NCBI GenBank assembly: GCA_964534275.1
Contig: CAZHQG010000015.1
Span: 17,684-81,683 of the forward strand
Reading direction: 5' to 3'
Length of the DNA stretch: 64,000 nucleotides
From: HRBIN30 sp964534275
GTDB lineage: Bacteria > Desulfobacterota > Binatia > HRBIN30
Below, piece by piece: positions 24,012-32,752 of the stretch; within the stretch, counting starts at the first letter, position 1, and the number at the start of each line of letters is the position of its first letter. Under the pieces are notes generated by a model, which saw nothing but the letters and a program-made list of their open reading frames with translations, was not told the origin of the DNA and made no database searches. The translations under genes and the position numbers were made by a program.

Positions 24012-24779
24012 TCAAAAGCCCTTGAGCTGGGCTGCGCGGTCGTAGAAATGGTAAACGAGCAGCCAGCCTGCCAGCACAACGAGAGTGATGGCGATCGGGT
24101 TGCCAAAGCCAATCCAGGTCACCGCGTGCTGGCTCACCATCAGCATCAATAACGGCACAGACATGTAAGTGTTGTGCCGGGAGCGTAGTCCGGCCAGTGC
24201 TACCAGTGCAGGGTCGACGGGCTGACCATCTTTGATCGCGCGAATAATTTGCTGCTGGGCGGGCCAAATTCGGAACCAAACGTTAAAGGCCATGATGGTG
24301 CCAAAGGTTGCACCCAAATGGATGGCATATGCGCGAACGCCAAACCCGCCCAGGTGTTCGAAGAGGGCAACAAGAATTGCCGAAAGAATCAAGCCAGCGA
24401 TAAACGCGGTTCGTAGCTCTTTCATCACCGACTTCACTAACGCGTCGTAGATAAACGGGCTGACGAACACGAGCACAATCATCAGTACTGCCCCGAAGGA
24501 CCAGCCCCTGGGGCCATCGAACAGCGCCCCGCCATGGTAGTAGACCAACAAGAGCAAGAGCACGCCGGTGATCCACGTAAACGCAGCACCCCAGCGGAAC
24601 CAAAACAACACGCGAGGCCGGAGCTCGGGAATCACCTTCTTTTTTGCTTCCGCATCGAGCGTCGCTTCGAAGTTCGCGTTCACGAAATTCAGGAAATACA
24701 GGTGCCCAATCCACAAAATTCCGAACAGCACGTGGAGCCATCGGAAGATTGACTCGAGGAAGTTCATCACGGCAACCAT
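24012..24779 (-). CDS. PuuD-like (urate hydroxylase membrane domain) protein, no cytochrome domain
   Basis: 255 residues. I take ATG 24779 as start because GGGAGGAGG lies 9 bases upstream. About seven or eight membrane helices contain conserved polar residues such as FRWLHVLFGILWIGHLYFLNFVN, LRPRVLFWFRWGAAFTWITG and RHNTYMSVPLLMLMVSQH (each quoted in part only to show the His-rich heme-type pattern). This matches the N-terminal membrane domain (DUF989) of PuuD, which oxidises urate. PuuD normally ends with a c-type cytochrome domain; no CxxCH is present here and no purine-catabolism genes are adjacent, so urate as substrate is uncertain. Confidence 0.7.
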   Translation of the reverse strand: MVAVMNFLESIFRWLHVLFGILWIGHLYFLNFVNANFEATLDAEAKKKVIPELRPRVLFWFRWGAAFTWITGVLLLLLVYYHGGALFDGPRGWSFGAVLMIVLVFVSPFIYDALVKSVMKELRTAFIAGLILSAILVALFEHLGGFGVRAYAIHLGATFGTIMAFNVWFRIWPAQQQIIRAIKDGQPVDPALVALAGLRSRHNTYMSVPLLMLMVSQHAVTWIGFGNPIAITLVVLAGWLLVYHFYDRAAQLKGF

Positions 24780-25095
24780 TGCTCTACCCCTCCTCCCTCG
24801 CTGAGCTCTAGCGCACACAGATCGAATCGAACCTGCGTGTGCTCTGCGACGGCGCCCGCTTACTGGCTATAGAACCCAAAGTCAAGTGCGCCGAGTCAAG
24901 GGAACTCAAGGCGGATGAGAGGCCAGCGTCTTCGATCGAGAACGTTCTGCTTGGCTTCCACGCGAGTGAATTCCGATCGAGAACTTTGGGCCGAACCTTC
25001 TCTCTCGGGACAGCGAGCAGAGGTTGCAGTCGTCGCGCCGTTGTGTAGTGTGATTTCACACCGGCCAATGGGTGCGTAGAAAAAAGGAGAGTTCG
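24780..25095. other. Divergent intergenic region
   Basis: 316 bases between the PuuD-like gene (minus) and the MoeB/ThiF-like gene (plus). It contains the perfect palindrome at 25048-25061 and the AAAGGAGA Shine-Dalgarno of the right-hand gene. Nothing else is recognised. Confidence 0.5.
25048..25061. promoter_or_regulatory. Palindrome GTGTGA-TT-TCACAC, possible operator
   Basis: Perfect 6-bp half-sites separated by 2 bases, 22 bases before the Shine-Dalgarno of the rhodanese-MoeB gene. Half-sites resemble CRP/FNR- or GntR-type operators, but the spacing is not that of CRP (which has 6 bases). The bound protein is unknown. Confidence 0.3.
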
Positions 25096-26304
25096 ATGGC
25101 GAAGACCTTTCGCGAGTTGATGGAAGAGGCGAAACGGCTCGTTCCTGAATGGGACGTTGACCGTGTACGGCAAGAGTTGGAACGGGGAGGCGACTGGCTG
25201 CTCTTGGACGTGCGGGAGAAGGATGAGTACCGCGAGGGACACTTGCCTGGGGCGGTGTCGCTTCCGCGGGGGTTCCTGGAGCTTCGAATCGAACAAGTTG
25301 TGCCTGATAAGTCGAAACCAATTATCGCCTATTGTGCGGGCGGAACCCGCTCGCTGCTTGCAGCCAAACAACTGCGCGAGATGGGATACGAGAACGTGGT
25401 CTCGATGGCGGGCGGGTTCACGGCCTGGAAGAACAAGGGATTTGCGTGGCGGCAGGATCGACAGTTTACCCCGGAGCAACTGACACGTTACAGCCGCCAC
25501 TTTTTATTGCCCGAGGTCGGCGAGGAAGGTCAGGCAAAGCTTCTGGATGCGAAGGTGCTTCTCATTGGTGCTGGCGGCTTGGGCTCGCCCACGGCGTTTT
25601 ATTTGGCGGCCGCCGGCGTGGGTACCATTGGGATTGTCGATCACGATGTAGTGGACCTCAGCAACCTGCAGCGCCAGATCTTGCACACAAACGACCGCAT
25701 CGGGATGCCAAAGGTAGAGTCGGCACGGATGACGTTGCAGGCATTGAACCCGGATGTGAAGGTCATCGGCTACCAAGAGCGGTTATCTTCGGAAAACGCC
25801 CTTCGGCTGTTTGCCGACTACGACGTCATCGTGGATGGCTGCGACAACTTCCCGACGCGGTACTTAGTGAACGACGCCTGCGTCATGTTGGGCAAGCCCA
25901 ATGTGCATGGTAGTATTTTCCAGTTCGAGGGCCAGGCGGCCGTGTTCTACCCGAAGAAGGGGCCATGCTACCGGTGCTTGTTTCCTGAACCGCCGCCACC
26001 TGGCGCCGCTCCAAGTTGCGCAGAAGCTGGAGTGTTAGGTGTGCTGCCAGGACTGATTGGTTGCGTTCAGGCTCTGGAGACGATCAAGTTGATCCTTGGG
26101 GTCGGGCGGCCGCTCGTTGGGCGCATGGCCTATTTTGATACGTTGAACATGGAAGTGCGGATCCACAAACTCCGTCGCGATCCGAAGTGCCCAGTGTGTG
26201 GAGAGCAGCCGACTATTACCGAGCTGATTGACTACGAGGAATTTTGCGGCTTGCGTACCCCGGGCCACGCACCTGCGATCCAACCGGCTGCAGCGGCTCG
26301 TTAA
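25096..26304 (+). CDS. Rhodanese-ThiF/MoeB fusion adenylyltransferase
   Basis: 402 residues from ATG 25096. An N-terminal rhodanese domain (about 25-125) has its persulfide Cys in IAYCAGGTRS. The E1-like MoeB/ThiF domain (about 135-385) has the nucleotide loop LLIGAGGLGSPTAFYLAAAGVG, the Arg finger region DLSNLQRQILHT, the Asp of DGCDNFPTRY and two zinc CxxC pairs (CYRC, CPVC). It should adenylate the C-terminal Gly-Gly of a sulfur carrier and pass sulfur to it. The domain order is the reverse of MOCS3/MoeZ, where rhodanese is last. The ThiS/MoaD-like gene 24 bases downstream is the likely substrate. Confidence 0.88.
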   Translation: MAKTFRELMEEAKRLVPEWDVDRVRQELERGGDWLLLDVREKDEYREGHLPGAVSLPRGFLELRIEQVVPDKSKPIIAYCAGGTRSLLAAKQLREMGYENVVSMAGGFTAWKNKGFAWRQDRQFTPEQLTRYSRHFLLPEVGEEGQAKLLDAKVLLIGAGGLGSPTAFYLAAAGVGTIGIVDHDVVDLSNLQRQILHTNDRIGMPKVESARMTLQALNPDVKVIGYQERLSSENALRLFADYDVIVDGCDNFPTRYLVNDACVMLGKPNVHGSIFQFEGQAAVFYPKKGPCYRCLFPEPPPPGAAPSCAEAGVLGVLPGLIGCVQALETIKLILGVGRPLVGRMAYFDTLNMEVRIHKLRRDPKCPVCGEQPTITELIDYEEFCGLRTPGHAPAIQPAAAAR

Positions 26305-26328
26305 CTCTCGTTCACTACGGGGCTGCGT

Positions 26329-26568
26329 ATGCAGGTGCATGTGAAGCTTCATGCTTCGTTGAGAAAGTATCTGCCAGCGGGTGCGCTGGACGACACGGTC
26401 GTTCTCGACTTGCCCCCAGGGGCACGGGTAGGAGACGTGGTCGCGGCACTGGGCATTCCAACAAATCACGCGAAGATTGCCGTGGTCAACGGGCAGCAAA
26501 GCGATTTCGATGCCGTGCTTCAGGGCGGGGAGCAGGTGAGCTTGTTTCCGCCACTAGCTGGGGGTTGA
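26329..26568 (+). CDS. ThiS/MoaD-family sulfur carrier protein
   Basis: 79 residues of ubiquitin-like fold ending in the Gly-Gly tail (FPPLAGG) that is thiocarboxylated. The pattern VHVKLHASLRKYLP followed by LPPGARVGDVVAALGI is typical of MoaD/ThiS proteins. It is the probable partner of the adjacent adenylyltransferase. Whether it feeds molybdopterin, thiamine or another thio-metabolite cannot be told from the sequence; no moaE or thiG is next to it. Confidence 0.88.
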   Translation: MQVHVKLHASLRKYLPAGALDDTVVLDLPPGARVGDVVAALGIPTNHAKIAVVNGQQSDFDAVLQGGEQVSLFPPLAGG

Positions 26569-26630
26569 AGAGCGCCTCGGTGCCGGGAACCATACTTGAC
26601 TGGCGGCGTGGATAGTGGCCTTTGCACGCT

Positions 26631-27473
26631 ATGCCGATCCATTACGAAAAGCAGGGCCACATCGTTACCATCACGATCGACCGCCCAGAAGCCCGGAACG
26701 CATTGGATTTGGAGCACTTTGGGCAGCTCGCGGATTGCTGGTTGCGCTACCGCGACGACGACGACGCGTACGTAGCCATTCTCACAGGGGTGGGTGACGT
26801 TTACTGCGTCGGCGCTGATCTGAAGAAGTTCATCCCGATGGTGACCTCCAACGTGGAACGCCTTGCTGCGGAAGGGGCCTCCGAGCAGGTGGAAGGCTCC
26901 AAGTACACGATGGCTCACGCCCTCGTGGCTGTACTGCGTGATGGAGCCCCGCTTCCAGACGGGACTGAGTTTACCCTGTACAAACCGGTCATTGCGGCCA
27001 TTAACGGGGTGTGTGCTGCCGGCGGTTTGGAGATGCTTTGGAACACGGATTTGCGCATCATGGCCGAGGAAGCCTGGCTGCAACTTGCTGAGCCCCGCCG
27101 GGGGTTGTTTCCCGGAGGGGGCTCTACCGTCCATAGCGTTCGGCAACTTTCCTGGTGCCACGCAATGGAACTCCTGTTGTTGGCCGATCGTGTTTCCGCA
27201 TGGCGTGCTTGGGAGATGGGGCTGGTCAATGTGGTGGTCCCTCGCTCGGAAGTCATAGCCAAGGCCAAGGAATGGGCGGAGACCATTTGCTTGAATGGCC
27301 CGTTGGCAATTCGTGCGGTGAAAGAGTCGGCCAAGCGCAGTACGTTCTTAGACCTCAAAAGTGCGCTGAACCTGGAACTGGAGTTATCCGCCCGCGTGTT
27401 CATGAGTGAAGACGCCCGTGAAGGGGTTGCAGCATTTCGTGAAAAGCGGCCCCCACGGTGGACCGGCCGCTGA
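26631..27473 (+). CDS. Enoyl-CoA hydratase/isomerase-family protein
   Basis: 280 residues from ATG 26631. Crotonase-fold signatures: ITIDRPEARNALDLEHFGQL, the oxyanion-hole ILTGVGDVYCVGADLKKF and INGVCAAGGLEMLWNTDLRI. Both catalytic Glu positions appear kept (E in GGLEML and E in LAEPRRGLFPGGG). It has a longer insertion (about 68-105) between the first oxyanion strand and the second than short crotonases. It may act in fatty-acid or aromatic/terpenoid CoA catabolism. Substrate not determinable. It stands apart from other beta-oxidation genes. Confidence 0.87.
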   Translation: MPIHYEKQGHIVTITIDRPEARNALDLEHFGQLADCWLRYRDDDDAYVAILTGVGDVYCVGADLKKFIPMVTSNVERLAAEGASEQVEGSKYTMAHALVAVLRDGAPLPDGTEFTLYKPVIAAINGVCAAGGLEMLWNTDLRIMAEEAWLQLAEPRRGLFPGGGSTVHSVRQLSWCHAMELLLLADRVSAWRAWEMGLVNVVVPRSEVIAKAKEWAETICLNGPLAIRAVKESAKRSTFLDLKSALNLELELSARVFMSEDAREGVAAFREKRPPRWTGR

Positions 27474-27620
27474 AACCCCGCGTTGCCATTGCGTTTCGGT
27501 CGATCTGAGCGGGTCCTTGCCGACCCCTCGCCTTAGGCTCAATCCAGATCTCTCCGAACGAAAGGTTGACAGAGCGGCTCGTTCCTGCTTCTGTGTTCGG
27601 CGTTTTCACGCTGAGGCCTT

Positions 27621-28190
27621 ATGAAATTAGGAAGCGGGGATTTCGAGCTCGATGCCATTGACCTGGCAATCCTGAACTTGCTGCAAGACAACTGCAAGTT
27701 GCCGCTTGCAAAGGTGGGAGAGCAGGTTGGTCTCTCTGCGCCCTCGGTCATCGAGCGGATCAAAAAGCTCGAGGATCATGGGGTGATCAGCGGTTACCGG
27801 GCGGTGATCAATGCACGCCGGGTAGGTAAGGATGTGACGGCTTTTATTGGTGTGTCCGTAGGGCACCCGCGAAGGATTGCCGATTTCGAGCAGGAAGTTG
27901 CCAAGCTGCCCGAGGTGCTCGAGTGCCACCATGTGACCGGCCAGCACACCTTCCTGCTCAAGGTCAAGACGGAGAACACGTCGACGCTCGAGAATTTGAT
28001 CCGCGCAATTCGGTCCATCGAGGGCGTAGAGCGAACCGAGACCATGGTGGTGTTATCGACGAACATGGAACGGACTCAAATAGCGTTGCCACTCGGGGAT
28101 GGCGCCGCGGGAGCCAGCCGCAGGACCGGCAGAAAAGGGCGCCCGGAAGCAAGCGACGACGATAACAAACTCGTTGGAGGTGTGAGCTGA
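27621..28190 (+). CDS. Lrp/AsnC-family transcriptional regulator
   Basis: 189 residues. The N-terminal winged HTH (LDAIDLAILNLLQDNCKLPL and VGLSAPSVIERIKKLEDHGVI, about 10-58) is followed by an RAM/AsnC ligand-binding domain (about 70-150). The C-terminal 35 residues are basic and probably disordered (SRRTGRKGRPE), an extension most Lrp proteins lack. The stop shares one base with the gltB start (TGATG), so the regulator is translated with glutamate synthase and probably controls it in response to an amino acid. Confidence 0.9.
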   Translation: MKLGSGDFELDAIDLAILNLLQDNCKLPLAKVGEQVGLSAPSVIERIKKLEDHGVISGYRAVINARRVGKDVTAFIGVSVGHPRRIADFEQEVAKLPEVLECHHVTGQHTFLLKVKTENTSTLENLIRAIRSIEGVERTETMVVLSTNMERTQIALPLGDGAAGASRRTGRKGRPEASDDDNKLVGGVS

Positions 28191-31100
28191 TGGCAATGTT
28201 GCGTAGGCCCAAGAGGGAAGGTCTTTATGACCCGTTTTTCGAGCACGATGCGTGCGGTGTCGGGTTTGTGGTGAATATCAAAGGACAGAAGTCCCACGAT
28301 ATTATCCTCAAAGGCCTACAGGTTTTGGAAAACCTCACGCACCGAGGGGCGTGTGGGTGCGACCCGCTGACTGGCGATGGTGCGGGCATGTTGCTGCAGA
28401 TTCCCGATGAGTTTTTCCGTGACGAAGCTCGGGATCTGCGGATCTCGTTGCCTGCCCCTGGAGAGTATGGGGTCGGGATGGTCTTCTTGCCTCGAGACCT
28501 CAATGAACGGAATGTTTGTTTAGGATTGTTCGAGAAGGCCATCCGTGAAAACGGCCAGCGCTTGCTTGGGTGGCGGCAGGTGCCTGTGTATCCTGATCAC
28601 TGCGGCCCGTTAGCGCGTCAGAGTCTGCCGGAAATTCGGCAGGTTTTTATTGCCAAAGGACCGGATGTGCGTGACCAGGAAGAGCTCGAGCGCAAACTGT
28701 ACGTCATCCGAAAAAGTGTCGAGCGGGCAGTGCGCGAAGCTGGCCTCCGGGATTCCGAATCATTCTACGTCCCGAGCTTGTCCAGTCGGACGATCGTTTA
28801 CAAGGGTTTGTTGTTGCCGCAGCAAATTCCTTTGTTTTACGCGGACCTTCGCGATCCTCGGGTCAAATCGGCACTAGCACTGGTACACCAGCGCTTTAGC
28901 ACGAACACCTTCCCTTCTTGGGAGCGGGCGCACCCTTACCGATTGATGGCGCACAACGGCGAAATCAACACCCTGCGAGGAAACGAAAATTGGATGCACG
29001 CCCGCGAGAAGCTCTTTTCTTCGCCGTTATTTGGGGACGATATCAAAAAGCTCCTCCCCATCATCGACGAAGCCGGAAGCGACTCTGCGAAGTTTGACAA
29101 CGCGTTGGAACTTCTGGTCCGCACAGGGCGCTCGTTGCCGCACGCGATCATGATGATGATTCCGGAGGCCTGGCAGAAGCACGAGAGCATGAGCGAGACC
29201 AAGCGGGCGTTTTACGAATACCATGCCTGCCTGATGGAGCCGTGGGATGGTCCCGCTTCGATCGCTTTCACGGACGGGCGACTCATCGGCGCGGTGCTCG
29301 ACCGGAATGGGTTGCGTCCGTCCCGGTACGTCGTCACCCGCGATGGGTTTGTGGTCATGGCCTCGGAAGTCGGGGTGTTGGACATCCCGCCGGAAAACGT
29401 GCTCCATAAAGACCGCCTCCAGCCTGGGAGACTGTTCCTCGTGGATACCGAGGAAGGTCGAATTGTGGGTGACGAGGAGATCAAGGAAGCCATTGCCAGC
29501 CGTCGGCCCTACCGGCAGTGGCTCGCGGAAAACCTAGTGAAACTCGATGACTTGCCCGAGCCCCGGGACCTCCCAGCAATGTACGACCCGGAAACTTTGC
29601 TCACGCGGCAAAAGGTTCACGGGTATACGCTTGAAGATTTGCGCATGCTCATGGCTCCGATGGCCATTAACGGTCAGGAGGCAGTTGGCTCCATGGGTAC
29701 CGATACACCTCTGGCCGTGCTCTCCGATCGGCCCCAGCTGCTCTTCAATTATTTCAAGCAGCTCTTCGCGCAGGTCACCAATCCGCCAATCGACCCAATC
29801 CGCGAAGAGATCGTGATGTCGCTCAAGTCCACAATCGGTTCCGAGCAGAATCTTTTCGAGGAAACCCCTCTTCATTGCCATCAACTCGAACTCGAGAACC
29901 CGGTCATCAGTAACGTGGAGCTCGAGAAGATTCGTCGAATTGCTGCCGGACGCTTGCGCTCGAAAGTCTTGCCCACGCTGTTTCGTGTGGCCGACGGGGG
30001 CCAAGGACTGGAGCGGGCCCTCGACGACCTGTGTCGGCAAGCTTCGGAGGCGATTGAGCAAGGGTACAATATTCTAATTTTGTCCGATCGGGGCCACGAC
30101 GAAACCTGGGCGCCGATTCCGAGTTTGCTTGCAACCGCTGCAGTGCACCACCACCTCATCCGTGAGGGAACGCGAACCCGCTGCGGAATCGTGGTGGAGT
30201 CGGGCGAGCCGCGCGAAGTCCATCATTTTTGTTGCCTCATTGGATACGGTGCGGGTGCCGTAAACCCATATCTCGCTCTGGAGACGATCATCGACATGGT
30301 GCGAGACGGTAGGATCAAGGGCGTCGACGAGGACACCGCCGTAGAGCACTACCTCAAGGCAGCGAACAAGGGTGTCCTCAAGGTGATGACCAAGATGGGG
30401 ATCTCCACGGTGCAAAGCTACCGAGGGGCGCAAATCTTCGAGGCCGTGGGACTGAACCGTGAGGTGATCGACCGGTACTTCACTTGGACCGCCTCGCGCA
30501 TCGAGGGGGTGGGTCTCGACGTGATCGCAAAAGAATGCGCGATGCGGCACCACGACGCCTATCATGTGCCCTCGAACTTGGACGGAGAATTGGATCCCGG
30601 AGGCCAATACCAGTGGCGGCGACGAGGCGAGTACCACATGTACAACCCGGATACGATCGCGAAGCTACAGCACGCGTGCCGCTCAGGGAATTACCAGCTC
30701 TTTAAGGAATACTCTCGCTTGGTGAACGAACAGAGCCGGCAACTTTGCACGATTCGTGGCTTGTTGCGGTTCAAGCCAGGGAAGCCAATCCCGTTAAGCG
30801 AGGTGGAGCCCGCCACCGAGATCGTGAAGCGGTTTAAAACCGGGGCCATGTCGCTTGGTTCGATTAGCCGGGAGGCCCACGAGACGTTGGCAATCGCGAT
30901 GAATCGCATCGGTGGGAAATCGAACACCGGCGAAGGGGGCGAAGACCCAGTGCGATACACGCCTGATCCGAACGGAGATTCCCGCCGGAGTGCCATCAAA
31001 CAAGTGGCCTCCGGACGGTTCGGGGTTACGAGTCACTATCTGGTCAACGCGGACGAAATCCAAATCAAGATGGCCCAAGGCGCGAAGCCGGGCGAAGGCG

Positions 31101-32725
31101 GACAGCTCCCGGGCCACAAGGTAGACCAGTACATCGCCAGTATTCGTTACTCGACCCCGGGCGTGGGCCTTATTTCTCCGCCTCCGCATCACGATATCTA
31201 TTCGATCGAAGATCTCGCTCAACTGATTCATGACCTGAAAAACGCCAACAACCGTGCGCGCATCAGCGTGAAGCTGGTTGCGGAAGTTGGGGTCGGTACG
31301 ATCGCTGCTGGCGTGTCCAAGGGAAAGGCGGACGTCGTCTTGATCAGCGGCGACTCGGGAGGCACCGGGGCGTCCCCGCTGACCTCGATTAAACATGCCG
31401 GACTTCCGTGGGAACTAGGGTTGGCCGAAACGCAACAAGTGTTGGTGATGAACGACTTGCGTGGTCGCATCCGCGTCGAGACCGATGGCCAGTTGAAAAC
31501 CGGGCGCGATGTAGCGATTGCGGCTTTGCTTGGGGCGGAGGAATTCGGCTTTGCGACAGCCGCCCTGGTGGCCTCCGGCTGCGTGATGATGCGTGTGTGC
31601 CACCTCAATACCTGTCCGGTGGGCATCGCGACCCAGGATCCAGTGCTGCGCAAGAAGTTCCAAGGCAAGCCCGAACATGTGGTCAACTTCATGATGTTCG
31701 TGGCCGAGGAACTGCGCGAAATTATGGCCGAGCTGGGATTCCGTACGGTGGACGAGATGGTCGGTCGCGTAGACATGCTGGACGCCGCCGAGGCCATCGA
31801 CCACTGGAAGGCTCGTGGAGTGGACCTGAGTCAGATTCTCCACAAGCCGGACGTTCCGCCGACCGTTCCGATTCGCTGCGTCCAAGAACAAGACCACGGT
31901 CTTGAAAAAGCACTCGACAATGAACTGATTCGCCTAGCTGCACCGGCGTTGGAACGGGGAGAGCCGGTGGAAATCGAGATGCCCATTCGGAACGTGAACC
32001 GAACAGTCTGCACGATGCTCTCGGCCGAAATTTCCCGCCGGTATGGCGAGAAAGGTTTACCCCCGGATACGATCCGCATTAAGTTCGTGGGTTCTGCAGG
32101 GCAGAGCTTTTGCGCCTTTTTAGCCAACGGCGTCTCTGTCGAGCTCGAAGGGGACGCGAACGATTATTTTGGCAAAGGACTCTCCGGAGGCCGTATCGTT
32201 GCTTACCCGCCCAGGAACGCCGGCTTCGTTGCCGAAGAGAACATCATTGTGGGCAATGTGTCTTTGTACGGTGCCACCGGTGGCGAGGTGTTTTTGCGAG
32301 GAATGGCAGGAGAACGTTTCTGTGTGCGGAACAGTGGCGTGACCGCCGTGGTCGAGGGAGTGGGGGATCACGGCTGTGAGTACATGACGCGAGGAACGGT
32401 CGTCATCCTTGGTCCCACCGGGCGGAACTTCGCTGCGGGAATGAGCGGCGGTCTAGCTTACGTCTTGGATGTGGACGGCAAATTTGCCACTCGCTGCAAC
32501 ATGGGCATGGTGGACATCGTGCCCTTGGACGAGCAGGACCTGCAGGTGGTCCATGACTTGGTTCGCCGGCACTACGCGTACACGCACAGCGCGGTGGCGT
32601 GGAGAGTGCTCTCCGGCTGGAAGGAGTACGCGGGTCGGTTCGTGAAAGTGTTCCCGGTGGAGTACCAGCAGGTGTTGCGCAAGCAGCACTTGGACTCAGA
32701 GGCTGCCAAGCTCGCGAGCATCTGA
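28190..32725 (+). CDS. gltB: Glutamate synthase (NADPH/ferredoxin) large subunit
   Basis: 1511 residues, the usual size. Glutaminase domain begins near Cys22 (EHDACGVGFVV), the nucleophile exposed after propeptide removal. Central and FMN-binding domains follow (ATEIVKRFKTGAMSLGSIS and GGDSGG-type loop in LISGDSGGTGASPLTS). The [3Fe-4S] cluster Cys lie in CVMMRVCHLNTCPVG (about 1128-1142). The C-terminal beta-helix (about 1240-1490) has repeated G-x-x-G-G-x-x-x. It transfers the amide nitrogen of glutamine to 2-oxoglutarate. It directly precedes gltD. Confidence 0.98.
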   Translation: MAMLRRPKREGLYDPFFEHDACGVGFVVNIKGQKSHDIILKGLQVLENLTHRGACGCDPLTGDGAGMLLQIPDEFFRDEARDLRISLPAPGEYGVGMVFLPRDLNERNVCLGLFEKAIRENGQRLLGWRQVPVYPDHCGPLARQSLPEIRQVFIAKGPDVRDQEELERKLYVIRKSVERAVREAGLRDSESFYVPSLSSRTIVYKGLLLPQQIPLFYADLRDPRVKSALALVHQRFSTNTFPSWERAHPYRLMAHNGEINTLRGNENWMHAREKLFSSPLFGDDIKKLLPIIDEAGSDSAKFDNALELLVRTGRSLPHAIMMMIPEAWQKHESMSETKRAFYEYHACLMEPWDGPASIAFTDGRLIGAVLDRNGLRPSRYVVTRDGFVVMASEVGVLDIPPENVLHKDRLQPGRLFLVDTEEGRIVGDEEIKEAIASRRPYRQWLAENLVKLDDLPEPRDLPAMYDPETLLTRQKVHGYTLEDLRMLMAPMAINGQEAVGSMGTDTPLAVLSDRPQLLFNYFKQLFAQVTNPPIDPIREEIVMSLKSTIGSEQNLFEETPLHCHQLELENPVISNVELEKIRRIAAGRLRSKVLPTLFRVADGGQGLERALDDLCRQASEAIEQGYNILILSDRGHDETWAPIPSLLATAAVHHHLIREGTRTRCGIVVESGEPREVHHFCCLIGYGAGAVNPYLALETIIDMVRDGRIKGVDEDTAVEHYLKAANKGVLKVMTKMGISTVQSYRGAQIFEAVGLNREVIDRYFTWTASRIEGVGLDVIAKECAMRHHDAYHVPSNLDGELDPGGQYQWRRRGEYHMYNPDTIAKLQHACRSGNYQLFKEYSRLVNEQSRQLCTIRGLLRFKPGKPIPLSEVEPATEIVKRFKTGAMSLGSISREAHETLAIAMNRIGGKSNTGEGGEDPVRYTPDPNGDSRRSAIKQVASGRFGVTSHYLVNADEIQIKMAQGAKPGEGGQLPGHKVDQYIASIRYSTPGVGLISPPPHHDIYSIEDLAQLIHDLKNANNRARISVKLVAEVGVGTIAAGVSKGKADVVLISGDSGGTGASPLTSIKHAGLPWELGLAETQQVLVMNDLRGRIRVETDGQLKTGRDVAIAALLGAEEFGFATAALVASGCVMMRVCHLNTCPVGIATQDPVLRKKFQGKPEHVVNFMMFVAEELREIMAELGFRTVDEMVGRVDMLDAAEAIDHWKARGVDLSQILHKPDVPPTVPIRCVQEQDHGLEKALDNELIRLAAPALERGEPVEIEMPIRNVNRTVCTMLSAEISRRYGEKGLPPDTIRIKFVGSAGQSFCAFLANGVSVELEGDANDYFGKGLSGGRIVAYPPRNAGFVAEENIIVGNVSLYGATGGEVFLRGMAGERFCVRNSGVTAVVEGVGDHGCEYMTRGTVVILGPTGRNFAAGMSGGLAYVLDVDGKFATRCNMGMVDIVPLDEQDLQVVHDLVRRHYAYTHSAVAWRVLSGWKEYAGRFVKVFPVEYQQVLRKQHLDSEAAKLASI

Positions 32726-32752
32726 ATACCGAGGCGTGGGAGCGAAAAAACC

